A stretch of DNA of 64,000 nucleotides from Chlamydoabsidia padenii (lineage: Eukaryota > Mucoromycota > Mucoromycetes > Mucorales > Cunninghamellaceae). Shown here piece after piece: positions 37,513 through 49,419 of the stretch (position 1 is its first letter; the number at the start of each line of letters is the position of its first letter). The translations under genes and the position numbers were made by a program. The notes below the pieces were generated by a model that was not told where the DNA came from, did not search any database, and saw nothing but the letters and a program-made list of their open reading frames with translations. The stretch is from positions 1,854,501-1,918,500 of the forward strand of contig JAIWND010000002.1 of assembly GCA_025330725.1 (NCBI GenBank). Direction: 5' to 3'.

Positions 37513-39376
37513 TACAGGGTCCAATTAAAATTCCGATCGATTCACCTTCTTTTTTTTTTTTTTTTTTTTTTTTTTTTGAACTCTAGACCTGCTTCGTATT
37601 GCTCCTGCTACTTCTCATGCTCTCAGCAATGCCTTCTCTCTTGAATGTTGGGGCGGTGCCACATTTGATGTCGCCATGCGATTCTTGTATGAAGATCCTT
37701 GGGACCGTTTGATCGAACTCCGAAAGGTTGTGCCCAATATCCCCTTCCAAATGCTTCTCCGTGGTGCCAATGCTGTGGGTTATACATCTTATCCTGATAA
37801 TGTCGTTTACGAATTCTGTGACAAGGCAGTCAAGGCGGGCATGGATATCTTCCGTATCTTTGACTCTCTCAACTATGTCGAAAACATGAAACTCGGTATT
37901 GATGCTGTCAAGAAAGCTGGTGGTGTAGTGGAAGCTACTGTTTGCTATACTGGTGATGTGTCCAACCCTAAAAAGAAAAAGTATGACCTCAACTACTATC
38001 TCGATTTGACTCAAGAACTGGTGAATGAAGGTATTCATATTCTCGGTATCAAGGATATGGCTGGTGTGTTGAAACCTGAAGCTGCCAAGTTACTGATTGG
38101 TGCCATCCGTGAAAAATTCCCTGATCTACCAATTCACGTCCATACTCACGATACTGCTGGCACTGGTGTTGCCTCTATGATGGCCGCTGCTGCTGCTGGT
38201 GCCGATGTGATTGATGTTGCTATTGATTCCATGTCTGGTATGACTTCTCAACCTGCTATGGGTGCTCTTGTTGCTGGATTGGAGCAAACCAACTTGGGGA
38301 CTGGTATCCGTATGGAAGATATTCAAGCTCTCAACTCTTACTGGGAACAATGCCGTATGTTGTACTCTTGCTTTGAAGCCAACGTCAAATCTGCTGATTC
38401 TGGTGTCTACGATCATGAAATGCCTGGTGGCCAATACACTAACCTCATGTTCCAAGCTCAGCAACTTGGTCTTGGTACTCAGTGGAAACAAATCAAGAAA
38501 GCATATGAAGAAGCAAACAAACTGTGTGGTGATCTTGTCAAGGTAACTCCTTCTTCCAAGGTTGTCGGTGATATGGCTCAATTCATGGTGTCCAACGGAT
38601 TGAATGGTGATGATTTGGTTGAACGCGCTGGTAACTTGTCCTTCCCTACATCTGTCGTTGAATTCTTCCAAGGTTACTTGGGTCAGCCTCATGGTGGATT
38701 CCCCGAACCTTTGCGCTCGAAAATCATCCGCGATCTTCCACGTATCGATGGCCGCCCAGGTGCAACCTTACCTCCTCTTGATTTGGCGAAGCTCAAGGAA
38801 GAATTGACTCAACAATATGGTAAAAGCATCCGTGACTATGATGTGGTCTCTGCTGCCCTGTACCCCAAGGTCTTTGCTGACTACCGCAATATGGTTAATC
38901 AATATGGTGATCTTTCCAAGGTGCCTACTCGTTACTTCTTATCCAAGCCGGAAATTGGTGAAGAATTCCATGTGGAAATTGAAGAAGGAAAAACGTTGAT
39001 CATCAAGTTATTGGCGGTTGGACCTATCAACAATACTGGTAAACGTGATGTGTACTTTGAACTCAATGGTGAAGCTCGTGTGGTGGGTATTGTGGATACA
39101 AATGCAGCTGTCGAACATGTCACTCGGGAAAAGGCCAACTCTAGCAAACCTGGTGAAGTCGCTGCTCCCATGTCTGGTGTGGTCGTTGAAGTCCGTGCCA
39201 AATCTGGTTCTCATATCAAGGCAGGCGATCCAGTGTGTGTGCTAAGCGCAATGAAGATGGAAACCATTGTTTCTGCTCCTGTCGCTGGTCTAGTCGAATA
39301 TGTCCCTATTGCCGAAGGTGATTCTTTATCAACAGGTGATTTGGTTGCCCGTATTGTCAAGGATGCTGATGCCTAG
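35378..39376 (+). CDS. PYC: Pyruvate carboxylase (right copy)
   Basis: Exons 35378-35470, 35607-35705, 35802-36045, 36141-37448 and 37587-39376 sum to 3534 nt (1177 aa). Differences from the left copy that I found are all silent: GGA/GGG in the glycine-rich loop (36268 vs 22866), TTCCTG/TTTTTG about 36600, GGA/GGG about 36688, GGC/GGT at 38161 vs 20953, and GAT/GAC about 38318. The last intron's A and T tracts (about 42 A, then 27 T) differ in length from the left copy. Full catalytic and biotin motifs are retained. Confidence 0.97.
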
Positions 39377-40669
39377 AATATTTAAAGAAAACCCCTCCCC
39401 TCCTATAAGTCTAGCTATACAATCCTTACTCCTTCCCCCCCTCCCATTTTTTATCATGCTTCTATGATCTATATATATATATATATTACGAACACCTTTA
39501 CTTGGTTATACATACATCAATCTATTGTTGTTTTTATCTATCCTTTATAAATAAAACTTTATTGAAATTACTCTTACTTTTTGGTTTTTAAATGGGTTAG
39601 TGATGTATCACATTAATGTATAGATAAGAAACATAATAAAATAAGAACAGACTTTATGCAGCTGTGTTCCGGATAAGGGAACCTCGAACGAAAAGCGGGA
39701 TTTGAAATGTTTACGTGGGGATCTTGACTATGGGCTAGTTGTCATTCTCTCTTCTACCTTGCTCAATTCATACTATTCACTCCTCAGACAACAACAACAA
39801 AAAAAAAAAGAAAAAAGAAAAACGTTACCTAATATAATGTAATCCTTTCTAAATTGGGCGAGATTTGAATTTTCATATTGATCTGAGGTGCCAGTTTTGA
39901 AAAAAAAAAAAAAAAAAAAAAAAAAATGGTGACCACATCATCTAAAAGAATCTTGATTTTCAGCCATTATTCGTTGAAAAAACGGTTTGAGGGCTTGGAT
40001 TTCTAAATAAAGTTGGTTGGGAACGCAAATTAGAAAAACTTTGGTCACTTTAATCGTTAGCATCGGTTGACAATTGAGTGAATAGTGGCCTTTCCAACTC
40101 TGACTGGGGTGGCGGGATTCGAAAACAGTATTTTTTGTTCTGTTTCTCTTTCATGGAGAGGATGGAGAGATGTATAATCAATGAATGCTACCATAAGCCT
40201 GACCTGACTGATACAAGTGTCTGGGCTTAACAAAGTTGGCTGGGAGTATAGAAGAACAACAAATGTCATCCCCTACATCATTGAGATGGATCAACTTTAC
40301 AGAAGTGGTAAATTGTACATGACGCGGGGTTTAAAATAGCGGACGACATTCCCTGGAAAGTGAATCATTATGCTCGAGTAAGAGTGAGATGAGATCCCAA
40401 CAAAGTGACATTGACCCGCTTTAATTATCACCTTTGTATGTCACCACATGTATGTATACCAAGGAGTTTTTTTTTTTTTTCATAAATAGTTTATTTGTGT
40501 AAAAATAGTACAAGATGTGCGAAAGGCAGATAATAACTATAACTAGAATAGTAAAGGGCTGTTAAAGGGTAAAATGCAATGATGATGGAGATTGTGTAGA
40601 TAGGTCAAATCAAATTATGGTGATGTTGAAGTTGTTGTTTTAAGTGTCGTTTCTATTACACCAGTTCGT
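39377..40669. other. Intergenic region between PYC and MATE 3' ends (right)
   Basis: Mirror of 18430-19737. It holds the mirrored repeat dimer (about 39940-40335) and element copies at about 39704, 40112 and 40324. Single-base differences from the left arm are more frequent here than in genes (for example TAACGATTAAAG for TAATGATTAAAG in the repeat core). Confidence 0.55.
39940..40335. repeat. Dispersed-repeat dimer (right arm mirror)
   Basis: Reverse complement of 18765-19160, with at least three substitutions: in the repeat core, in the CTTGTATCAGTCAGG segment, and near 40430 just outside. Confidence 0.55.
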
Positions 40670-42450
40670 TTATGCATTCAGTAATGGTTCATCAGAGTCA
40701 AAGGAGTCGTCATCGTCGTCATTTTGATCATGGTGCAATTTGTGTTCGGCAACTTGGATACGATGGTGGATCTTCTTCGCTTCTGCACGCCAATCAACAA
40801 TATATAAAAAGACGACTTGAAGTGTTGCACTGAGGAAAAGAGCGATGGTCAAACCAGTCCACAAACCTGTTAAAGCCCAATCCAATTTGAAGGTAAGCAA
40901 GTAACCAATGGGAGCAGCCACAGCGTAGTAAGCAAAGACATTGAGATATGCAGCTACCTTTTGTCGTCCCAATCCACGAATAATTCCACTATTGATACAA
41001 GTTTCATAAAGTTAGTTTCCATCTTTACCATAGTCACTACTCTTTTTTTTTTTTTTTTTTTTTTTTTTTCCTTTACCTGCTGACACCAGCAGCCCCATCT
41101 GCGATTTGGAATAGAGCACAAAGAGGTAAAATTGCGCTAACCCGTTGTACGACGTCTTCTTCAGATGTAAACAAGTAGCCGAACCAAGAGCGTGTAAAGA
41201 TGAAGAAGAGTGAGTTGAGGGTACCAAAGACAACTGCAAACATGAGAGCCATAGAGGATGCACGTTTAGCCTTGATAGCACAGCCTTGACCAAGAGAGTT
41301 ACCCACACGATTAGAAACAGTAACAGCAATACCGTATGGAATCGTATAAGTTGCACCACCAGAAGTCAATAGGATTGACTGAGCAGCGAGATCGACGGTG
41401 CTAAGATAAGAAGCCGCCAAAGCACTGAGTTCAAAAGACCACCATTCCACTGAAACAGCCACAACCCCGGGTAAGCCGAGACGAATAAAGGGTCCCCAAT
41501 CAGATAAACATTCTTTAGTCCATCCACCCCAGGCTTCAAGACCGTCCACAAAGTTGATATAAAGGAGTAACAAGAGAAGCATCAACCAGTAGCTGAAGCT
41601 TGTGGCAAGAGGAGCTCCAATAAATCCCAACTTGAAGGGTTCCACGTACACCAATGTATAGTTAAGGGCTAAATTAATAGGTGATGCAATGATCAGTGCA
41701 TATGTTGACGCTTGCATGATTCCTTGTGCTTGTAAATACTTCTTGACAGCTTCAAAGGCGATATAAGCAGGAGCACCAATCATGAGATATCGTAGGAAGA
41801 GTCCTAAAAATATAGTCGAATGTTAAATTAGTATATATGATAGTACCCATAATCAGTTTCTCGTTCCTTTTTACATTTCATATCAATTTAGCTTCATCTA
41901 TTTACCTGCATACTCTGCCAATTCAGGTTCTTGATTTAATACCAATAGGATACGTTCACCATTCCACCAGATTCCTGCGATAGGTAAAAACATGATTCCC
42001 AAAACAATCAATGCTTGTTGAAGATGTACACCAACCAAAGTCTTGTCCTTTGCCCCTGTCCGTGCCTGGCTGCACAAGGTACCCAAAGCTATGTTATTGT
42101 AAATGTGCCAATCATATAATGAGAAGAGAGAATCAGTAAATTTTTAGTGCCAGAAGAAGGTGGTGATAAATTGGAGGGGGGGCTCCTTCAATTCAGCTTA
42201 CCTGTAGCCATTTCATGTGCAATGCTCCAAGCATAAACTCCAACAAACATAGATCCAAGAGCAGCTACCGCAAGCTGGGTCGTTCCAAATTGTCCTAGTG
42301 TAAATACGAGGTAATCTGTAAAGATTGTTGTAACAAGTAGGTCCCAATGACAGGAATGGAATTCTTCAATAGCCACTTGAATTCGATTTCCCAAGAGGTA
42401 TCGCAGTCCGAAATTGTAGAGTCGTTGAGTAAAGGGGTTTGTTCAGTCAT
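40670..42450 (-). pseudogene. MATE transporter, right copy, frameshifted in exon 1
   Basis: The 3' half (exon 3 onward, 40670-41805) is nearly identical to the left copy. The 5' half (41806-42450) is only a diverged homologue: it starts MTEQTPLLNDSTISD, then SWEIEFKWLLKNSIPVIGTY. Exon 2 reads TLCSQARTGAKDKTLVG with several amino-acid changes. In exon 1 the sequence TCGTATTTACACTAG (about 42295-42310) lacks one base relative to the left CTATTTTTACACTTG. Translation from 42450 therefore stops at that TAG, while the continuation (FTLGQFGTTQLAVAALGSMF) is in another frame. Intron sequences are not alignable between copies. It is a hybrid of a distinct, decaying MATE 5' half and a homogenised 3' half, unless the missing base is a sequencing error. 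Confidence 0.8.
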
Positions 42451-43683
42451 AATGTCGGGTATAGGAGAATATCATGATGAAGTCGGAGTATTGTTGGCCA
42501 TATCAGATGATGAGTGTGTTTTTACAGTTTTTCCGTTCATTTGGTGTATAACGTCGTAAACAGCATGAAGAATGGAGAAGAGGAAGAGGAAGAGAAATAA
42601 AAAAATAAATCAGGAATAAAAACAAACCTTTCCCTTCCCCCAAAATTCACGTAAATTGAACTTCCGACAGACTTTGAAAGAAAAAATTTACAGCAAACCC
42701 CGCTTACCATCACCTTGAATCTTAAGAGAGCTCTATTGTCTCAGTAAACAAGTGATGCTAATGACAAAAGTGACCGTGTGCATTCCTTAGCCTATTTCCA
42801 ACAAACTTTTACATAATGACCAATGTACCAAGTCCACTTTATAGAGCAGTATAGCCTCAAGATCGTTTTAGCCTGACTTTTGTGAATAAAAAGTTGCAGA
42901 ATAAAAATTGACACACGAGACAAAACTTAATTCAAAACCCGCTTACTATCGCCTGGAATCTTAAGAGAGCTTTACTGCCTTAATGAACAAGTGATGCTAA
43001 TGACAAAAGTGACCATGAGCATTCCTTAGCCTATTTCCAACAAATTTTACATCATGGCCATTGTGCGAAGTACCTTTTATGGAGCTAAACGGCCTTACGA
43101 TTGTTTTAACCTGACTTTTGTGAAATAAAAGGATGTAGAATGAAATTGTGTTTTGAGGCGATTCAACGGTACTCATTTTCAAGTCTGGTCGGGGTTCAAA
43201 TTACGCGATTTCTGGGGGAAGGGGAAGGCTCGTGGAATAAAATATTGACAAGCGCCGTTTAAATGTATTCTGTAAAAAGAACATTTTGTTGTGCTGTCGG
43301 TCGTTTGATTGTTCGAATAGTGGAGCAGAATCCAGAGGCATAATCCTTTCCTTGGCATGGTACTTGCTACCTTTAATGTAAAATCCCGCTTTTCAGTTGA
43401 CATGTGGTTCCTGTCTCAAATGGCATCATCACCTTCAAGCTTTGCGATTCAATCGTATCTTGAAAAATAATGCAAACCCAAAGAAGAAGAAAATCGTGCA
43501 GCTAAATGACCTTAAATCGTCTGTGGTCGATCACATAACCCCATTGGCATCATCGCCATTTTGTTTTATTCCCTTTTTAGCTTCTTATATTAGATGAGCA
43601 ATCACTGGTGTTAGTTCATTAATAATGCGACACTTCAAAGTCCAATACAGCAATGGCACTTCATGGTTCCCCTATTCATATTT
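42451..43683. other. Right-arm-specific non-homologous block
   Basis: Occupies the position of the left arm's 15054-16629, which encodes the 246-aa protein, but has no such gene. It contains a 239-bp-period tandem repeat and a TAAAATCCCGCTTTTCAG element (43381). No coding sequence recognised. Confidence 0.65.
42695..43146. repeat. Tandem dimer of the ~240-bp dispersed repeat
   Basis: Direct copies 239 bp apart: CTTACCATCACCTTGAATC (42703) and CTTACTATCGCCTGGAATC (42942). Each is headed by an AAACCCCGC/AAAACCCGC element. Each has GTGATGCTAATGACAAAAGT, GCATTCCTTAGCCTATTTCC and TTTTA(G/A)CCTGACTTTTGTGA in the same order. The period is the same as at 5.8-6.2 kb. Confidence 0.8.
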
Positions 43684-45312
43684 CTATTACACATCAACAC
43701 CCATTTTATTATATAACAAAGCAAATAAAACAATTATCAAGACTAATCTAACTATCTATCACTGCCGGCTATCCTTGATTCTGTAAGCACCATACTAAAA
43801 AAAGTTATAATATAAAAGAATAGTGTTAGTATAAATGAGATCCGATGCCCCATTCGACTTACATCCTTCGAGTGTTCATATGTCTCCCATCGACTTGCTG
43901 GGAAAATATGTTTGTTGCGTTCATACCAGCCTCGTTCCACCACTTTACCAGCATGAGACTATAAAAGTTAACAAGAAGGTTAGTATAGTACCAATGCAAT
44001 TATCTATAGTATCATGGTAGTCTTCCAACTTACTTCTTCCTTTTCTATGGTGGCATCATTCACTAACCGGATATCATCGTGTACATCAAAGCTGAATAGA
44101 GGACCGGATTTCCCTCGTACTTTGTTGATGATAAAGTCGTAAAACGTATAATGCTACATGTCGATTAAAATCAAAAAGAGTTAGTTGTAATATAATCCTT
44201 TGTTGATTTAGGACTTACGTGAGGAATGATTAAATCTTCTTTAACGTAGATCAAGTTATCCACATTAACAGCCCGCAGTTGAGGAAACTGTTTCCGGCAG
44301 TTATCCAAGAATTGAGCAATTGTGTCCCCTTTCTTGCACTATGTAAATCAAAGAAGGAGGTATGATTAGTCGTCCAAGGTCATTTCAGTCATATTTCTTT
44401 ACCCATCATTTAGTTAGTTACCTCCACAGATTTCCGATGACCAGTTCCATCCCAATATGAGTATGTAATATCAATCTTTTCATCTAGTTAAACAATATAA
44501 ATAGTTAGTTGGTATAACCCCCTACCGACCTTTTTACTTACTTTTCAATAGTTCTTGTTTCTGCAGCCATTCCTTTCGCAAGTTTTCCCTTTCTCTACGT
44601 TCTTCTTCTTCTCTTTCGCGATCAGGTAAGAAGCTTGTATTGACGCTGGGATCCTTCGCCATTTTCTTCTTCTTGGTGATGTTGTCTTGTTGCTGTTCTT
44701 GAGTTTCGTCTTCGCCTTCGTTGTCGTCGTCGTCTCCAGCAAAAGATAGTTTCAAGACTTGTTTCTTCTTTCGTTTCTTCTTTTTTTCTTCCCTGTTATA
44801 CAAGATAATAAAGTGTGTATTTGTTAGTTAATCAACAAAAGTCAAGCAATATGGTCTTCTTACCCTAATGGCGCTGTCTTTGCTGCCTCCCGTTTTTGTT
44901 GTTCTTCCAGATTTTCACGGATCTTGCGGTAATCAGAGAGTTCGGTAAGACCAATGGTGCTTGTCTTGAGTTGTGATTCAATATCTGTCGTTGATGCAGC
45001 AAACTTGTCCGAGCCAACACGTACTTCGTTCATCTATAATAACAAAGTCAAGTTAGGTAAGCAAGTCCTTGATTAACACCAGTCAAAGTTAGCAGACTTA
45101 CCTTCATGATACGTTGTTTCTCCTTTTCAGACTCTTCATAAATCCTTTGTCGAGCTTTTTCAAGTTGTTTGCGCCGGTTGCCTTCAGCTTGAGAATCCAT
45201 AGTTGAGTTGATTAAAAAAAAGAAGAGGAGGAAAGAGGCAAGAACTCGAAAATCGATCAAAGTCAAATACATCAATGTGATTTGAAATTCCGATTTGGGT
45301 ATTTGTGGCATG
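43684..45312. repeat. Inverted duplication, outer segment, right arm
   Basis: Reverse-complement partner of 13415-15053, nearly identical through the XAP5 gene. Near the outer edge the promoter begins to diverge (AATCGGAATTTCAAATCAC against AATCGGGATTTCAAATCAC), and homology is lost by about 45312. Confidence 0.92.
43759..45200 (-). CDS. XAP5: XAP5/FAM50 family nuclear protein (right copy)
   Basis: Same exon structure and protein as the left copy, read on the minus strand from ATG 45200 to TGA 43761. Introns match almost base for base; the A tract in the last intron is shorter. The start is divergent from NBS1 (ATG 45362) over 161 bp, whereas the left copy faces the 62-aa gene, so each XAP5 copy shares its promoter with a different neighbour. 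Confidence 0.94.
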
Positions 45313-45361
45313 GCGCGATATTTCTTTTCCTTGCTCCTTGTCCTTTTAAATTACTCGACCA
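45201..45361. promoter_or_regulatory. Divergent promoter XAP5 (right) / NBS1
   Basis: 161 bp between two divergent ATGs. It contains TTTGAAATTCCGATTTGG (45281-45298), a copy of the recurring element about 85 bp from XAP5 and 65 bp from NBS1. The edge of the duplication (about 45312) lies inside it. Confidence 0.55.
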
Positions 45362-48255
45362 ATGTGGTTCCTATACGCACTCGTGGATAACAAAAGTAAA
45401 GTATATAAAGTGAATCCACTTCTTTCTAATCTAATCTCTAACCTCCTCTTATTCCACATAGAAAAAACAAGGATATTCTTACAACCAGGGAAACTTTACA
45501 CGATTGGACGAGGAGGTAATTGCGTTTGGTGTTATTTGATCGTGCATCCATCAAAAGACGACTTTGATCCAACTTTTTATTCATGTAGATGTTGCGGATA
45601 TTATACCACCAATATACGAAAAGTCAATTAGCCGGAGACATGCAACCTTGAAAACTGAACCGATCCCTGTAGAAAACTTGGTAAACTAGCAAAAACATAT
45701 GACAATCAATTTATCTTTACTGAAACAAGAGTATAACCTTTATTCTTTATAAAATATAGAGACAACTAGATTGGCAGCCTTCTGTATGGTTTGATGACCT
45801 TGGATCGACATTTGGCTCTTTTGTTAACTCTGACAAACTGGAGAAAGAGCAAAGTGTCCTACTGAAGAATAATGATATCATCCGGGTTGGTAAAAAAAAT
45901 GGACTGTTTCAGTAAGTAATTGCATATAACTGGTTACAACTAAAGAATATGTTACATTTTGCTTAACATTTTATTTGAACTCTACACTTTAGGCTATCTT
46001 GGGAACCATTGATAATATGCTTTCAAACATTGCTTCCGGAGGACATGCAAAAATTACGAACCACAGCTTTGAAAATAGGTAAAAGATTATGGTTATTATG
46101 GATTTAATGGTTGTATTCTCACTTTTATTGTCATCTTTTTTTTTTTTTTTTTTTTTTTTTGATTTTAGGTGCCAAAATAACTCAATCAGTGCAATCGCCG
46201 TATACTCATCTGCTCATGTCAAGTCTTCGTACAAGTACCAAGGTGGCACACTGTTTAGCTAACGGAAATCCTATTGTCTCTCCACGCTGGCTCGATGCAC
46301 TGGTCGATACACTGGTGGATCGACATGACAATGACTTTGCTTACCCTCCTATCTCGGATTATTTGCCCCCTCTTGATGACTCTTGTGAATTTCCTCTTGG
46401 TATTCCTGAATTTGCACCAAATCCAAGGCGGGCACAATTATTCACGGGGAAAAGATTTGTCTTTTTTGAAGAGAAACAGGTAACGTAAAAGATGGATCTG
46501 AATTATATAATCATACTAACATATATTTGACTTTTGTATATATAATGTATCATAATAGCACCAATCATTATCGCCATTGGTCGATGCTTGCAATGGCGAT
46601 GCTACTTTACTTACTTTGAACAAGACGGATCCTTTTGACGAACAACTTGATGGTGAAAATACGATCGTTATCGCGTGTGATCAATTACAGGACACGAAGG
46701 CCGGGAAAACCATTATTCATGCATTGGACTCCTTGTAAGTATTATTGATGGTTAGGATATGGACAAGACAAGAAATGATACTCATCATTGCTCTTAATAT
46801 TGATAGTCAACGGAGAACTATAGATAGCATGGAAATCTTATGGGCCATCCTCTATTGTTCAACAGATATTCAATGCAACACGAATCTCAACATACCAGCT
46901 TTGAAACCAACTTGTTCTCCCAACACTGCTTCAACAAATAACACCTCAAATATTAATACAGACGGCGCACTTAATCGAGACATGTCAACATCATCAGTTC
47001 CAGGAAACGTATCTACAACAACTAATCAACCATCATCGTCACGGCCATCTTCATCAAAACAAAGTCAACGACTTGCAACTACACCGGCACCCTCGATTCA
47101 CAATCTCAAAAGCAATCAAACGAAAACTGAAACCATATCTCAACGGTCTGAAAAAGAGGTATGATGGATTTGATGATAATATAAACTATTGCATTATACT
47201 AAAACTATGTTTTGCTGTTACAATTTCAGGACCTGGATTTGGATTTGGAGGATATATTTGATCAGCTTGTAGGTAACTACGAACCCTCTCGCTCTCCGCC
47301 AACACTAAAACAACAACCTTCGGAACCATCTAATAGTCAAGCTACTACGGCTCTTAATCATACAACTGGCTCACATGCAGGACATCAAGAACACTCAAAA
47401 ACGCAGCCAACAGATCGACCACGACATACAGCAGACTTAGATCATGATGTTCTTGAAATTACAACTACAACAGGACGACGTGCACCCGATTCTCCTGATT
47501 CCTTGCAACAAGAAGAACCTTTCTCGTGCTCATCTTCTGGAACATCAACCAAACGAAAAAGAACCGCCGAACAAGAAACCTCAAGATCCGTATTGGATAA
47601 AGGCAAGGATCGCATGCACGAACCAGTTATTCATAATATCACCAATCAACTTGAACCAAGCACTGAAGGTGATATTGAAGACTCTTCCTCGGGGCAAAAG
47701 CGACGATCCCGGAAAAAGAACAGTGCTACTATATCCAATGATACTTCACCTCTGATTGACCGCACTCCGTTTACTCTTCCGGAACTGGAAAACGAAAATG
47801 TCGATGTTATGGTGGGGAAAAAATATACAAAGGTGAAATATATCAAGTTGATGGCTGCACCTGACCCTCCTATGAATCGGGCCACACGACAACAATCTTT
47901 GCCGCAAACATCGCATCAAATCAACTACAAAGCATTCAAAAAGGTAAAAAGATGGTAATGACATATATAAACTTTTTTTTCCAACTTGAACTTGGGCTTT
48001 ATAATTATTTTTCATGTATTAGGCGATCCATCCTGTTCCCACCAATCCACTATCATTTGTGAACATGGCAACCGAGATACACTACAATGAACGTGGTATG
48101 TATTATAGAACATTATCGTTTGATATAATTAACCAACAAATGCTATTGATGATATTTTAGGATCTGGCGAACATTTCTCTCCCTCAGCCGACAATGACTT
48201 CTCAGACATCCGGATCACGCCGAATGTGTTGAGCCGAAGAACAATGCGGATTTAG
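45362..48255 (+). CDS. NBS1: Nibrin/NBS1, MRN complex subunit
   Basis: Adaptor of the Mre11-Rad50-Nbs1 complex in double-strand break repair and checkpoint signalling. Exons 45362-45395, 45462-45515, 45589-45680, 45760-45911, 45993-46078, 46169-46479, 46559-46734, 46807-47158, 47230-47943, 48023-48095 and 48161-48255 sum to 2139 nt (712 aa). FHA domain: LQPGKLYTIGRG, KSISRRHATL, LGSTFGSFVN. Tandem BRCT region: LKIGAKITQSVQSPYTHLLM, CLANGNPIVSPRWLDALVD, then TIIHALDSL and SMEILWAILYC. A long polar linker follows. The C-terminus has an Mre11-binding-like segment (INYKAFKKAIHPVPTNPLSF). Domain order and length fit the family. It starts about 50 bp outside the right arm of the palindrome. Confidence 0.93.
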
Positions 48256-48280
48256 TTTAGTTTTAATAGCCTATTGTAAT

Positions 48281-48313
<33 letters not shown>

Positions 48314-49146
48314 TCCTTTGATCCTGTATATATTTTGAATAAAGCATTGCCTACCTGTATATAAAATGACACAGACACATATCTGTAAATACAATAACCC
48401 TACATCATATGAGACCATTAAAACCTGAAAGATGGCTGTCTCATAAGGTTTGCTAGCGCTTTATTGCTGCTACTGTTTGCATGATTCTTCGTGTAATGAA
48501 GTCAAGGACTAACAAAAAATAAAAAAGCAATACACACTCTTTTATAATAGTGGAATCCAGCTGTTGTGAATGCGCCGATTGAAACCTCAGCTGACCTTCT
48601 TGGGGAGTACCAGGCCATCTTCGCCTGGGCTCTCACGATTAGTACCATTTAATACTCTTTTATCATTATATTATATTAACCTTCAATTATTTTATCATCT
48701 GTGATAGTTATCCTATGAATAGTGAATCCACCCCCGAACACCATTAGTATAAATAGCCAGCTTTTTTCTATTCTTTTATCTCTTCTTTAGTTTTCAAGTT
48801 CTCAAAAATAAAAACTTAAGTACAAAACTCTATACAAGTTACTTAACAAGCGTAGCTTCTGCCTCTTTATTGCTCTCACTTTGGATCAAGAGCTTATTTC
48901 TATTTTTTATATATTTTCAAATCCCGACTTGTCTCGGTCGATCTTTTTCTTTTTTACATTTGCAATTACATTCAAGTGCATCTTAAGTTGAATCTTACCA
49001 AAAAGATTCTGGTGCTCGCTAAATATTATACAAACACAAACTACTTTTACAACCCTTGTTACCATAACTACAACCAGTTATAGTCGTAACACCGCCATTC
49101 ATGCAAATATTTAAACTCCGATATTTTGGGTTGAAGAACAAAAAAG
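48256..49146. other. Intergenic stretch between NBS1 and tRNA-Gly
   Basis: T tract (48283-48312), AATAAAG signal near 48340, and element copies TTTTCAAATCCCGACTTG (48914-48931) and TTTAAACTCCGATATTTTGG (49109). No gene recognised. Confidence 0.55.
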
Positions 49147-49217
49147 TGCGCAAACAGGGACTCGAACCCTGGCCATCAGCTTGGAAGGCTAATATTCTAC
49201 CCTTAAACTATTTGCGC
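49147..49217 (-). tRNA. tRNA-Gly (TCC)
   Basis: On the minus strand the acceptor GCGCAAA pairs with TTTGCGC, with discriminator A. The anticodon stem-loop is TTAGC-CTTCCAA-GCTGA with anticodon TCC, and the T arm holds GGTTCGAGTCC. No intron. Confidence 0.93.
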
Positions 49218-49419
49218 TCCGATGAAAAAAAAATTTTAATGTTATATATAAAGCACATTTTTATTTTTCAAACTCCGATCAATACAGCCAATCAGAAGTT
49301 CCCTTTATCCATATAGGTTTCATTATCAAAATGCCATGTAGAAATCAAGTCAATTAAAAACAGTATTAAAGGGATCTTTATTTATCAAATTAAAAGAATT
49401 ACTATCTAAACCATCTAAA

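Larger units (their letters stand above)
29664..41805. repeat. Inverted duplication, inner segment, right arm (~12.14 kb)
   Basis: Reverse-complement partner of 17311-29471. Arm lengths differ by about 20 bp, largely because of homopolymers (for example the PYC last intron, and 10 G in place of 8 C in GCN3 intron 3). Confidence 0.96.
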
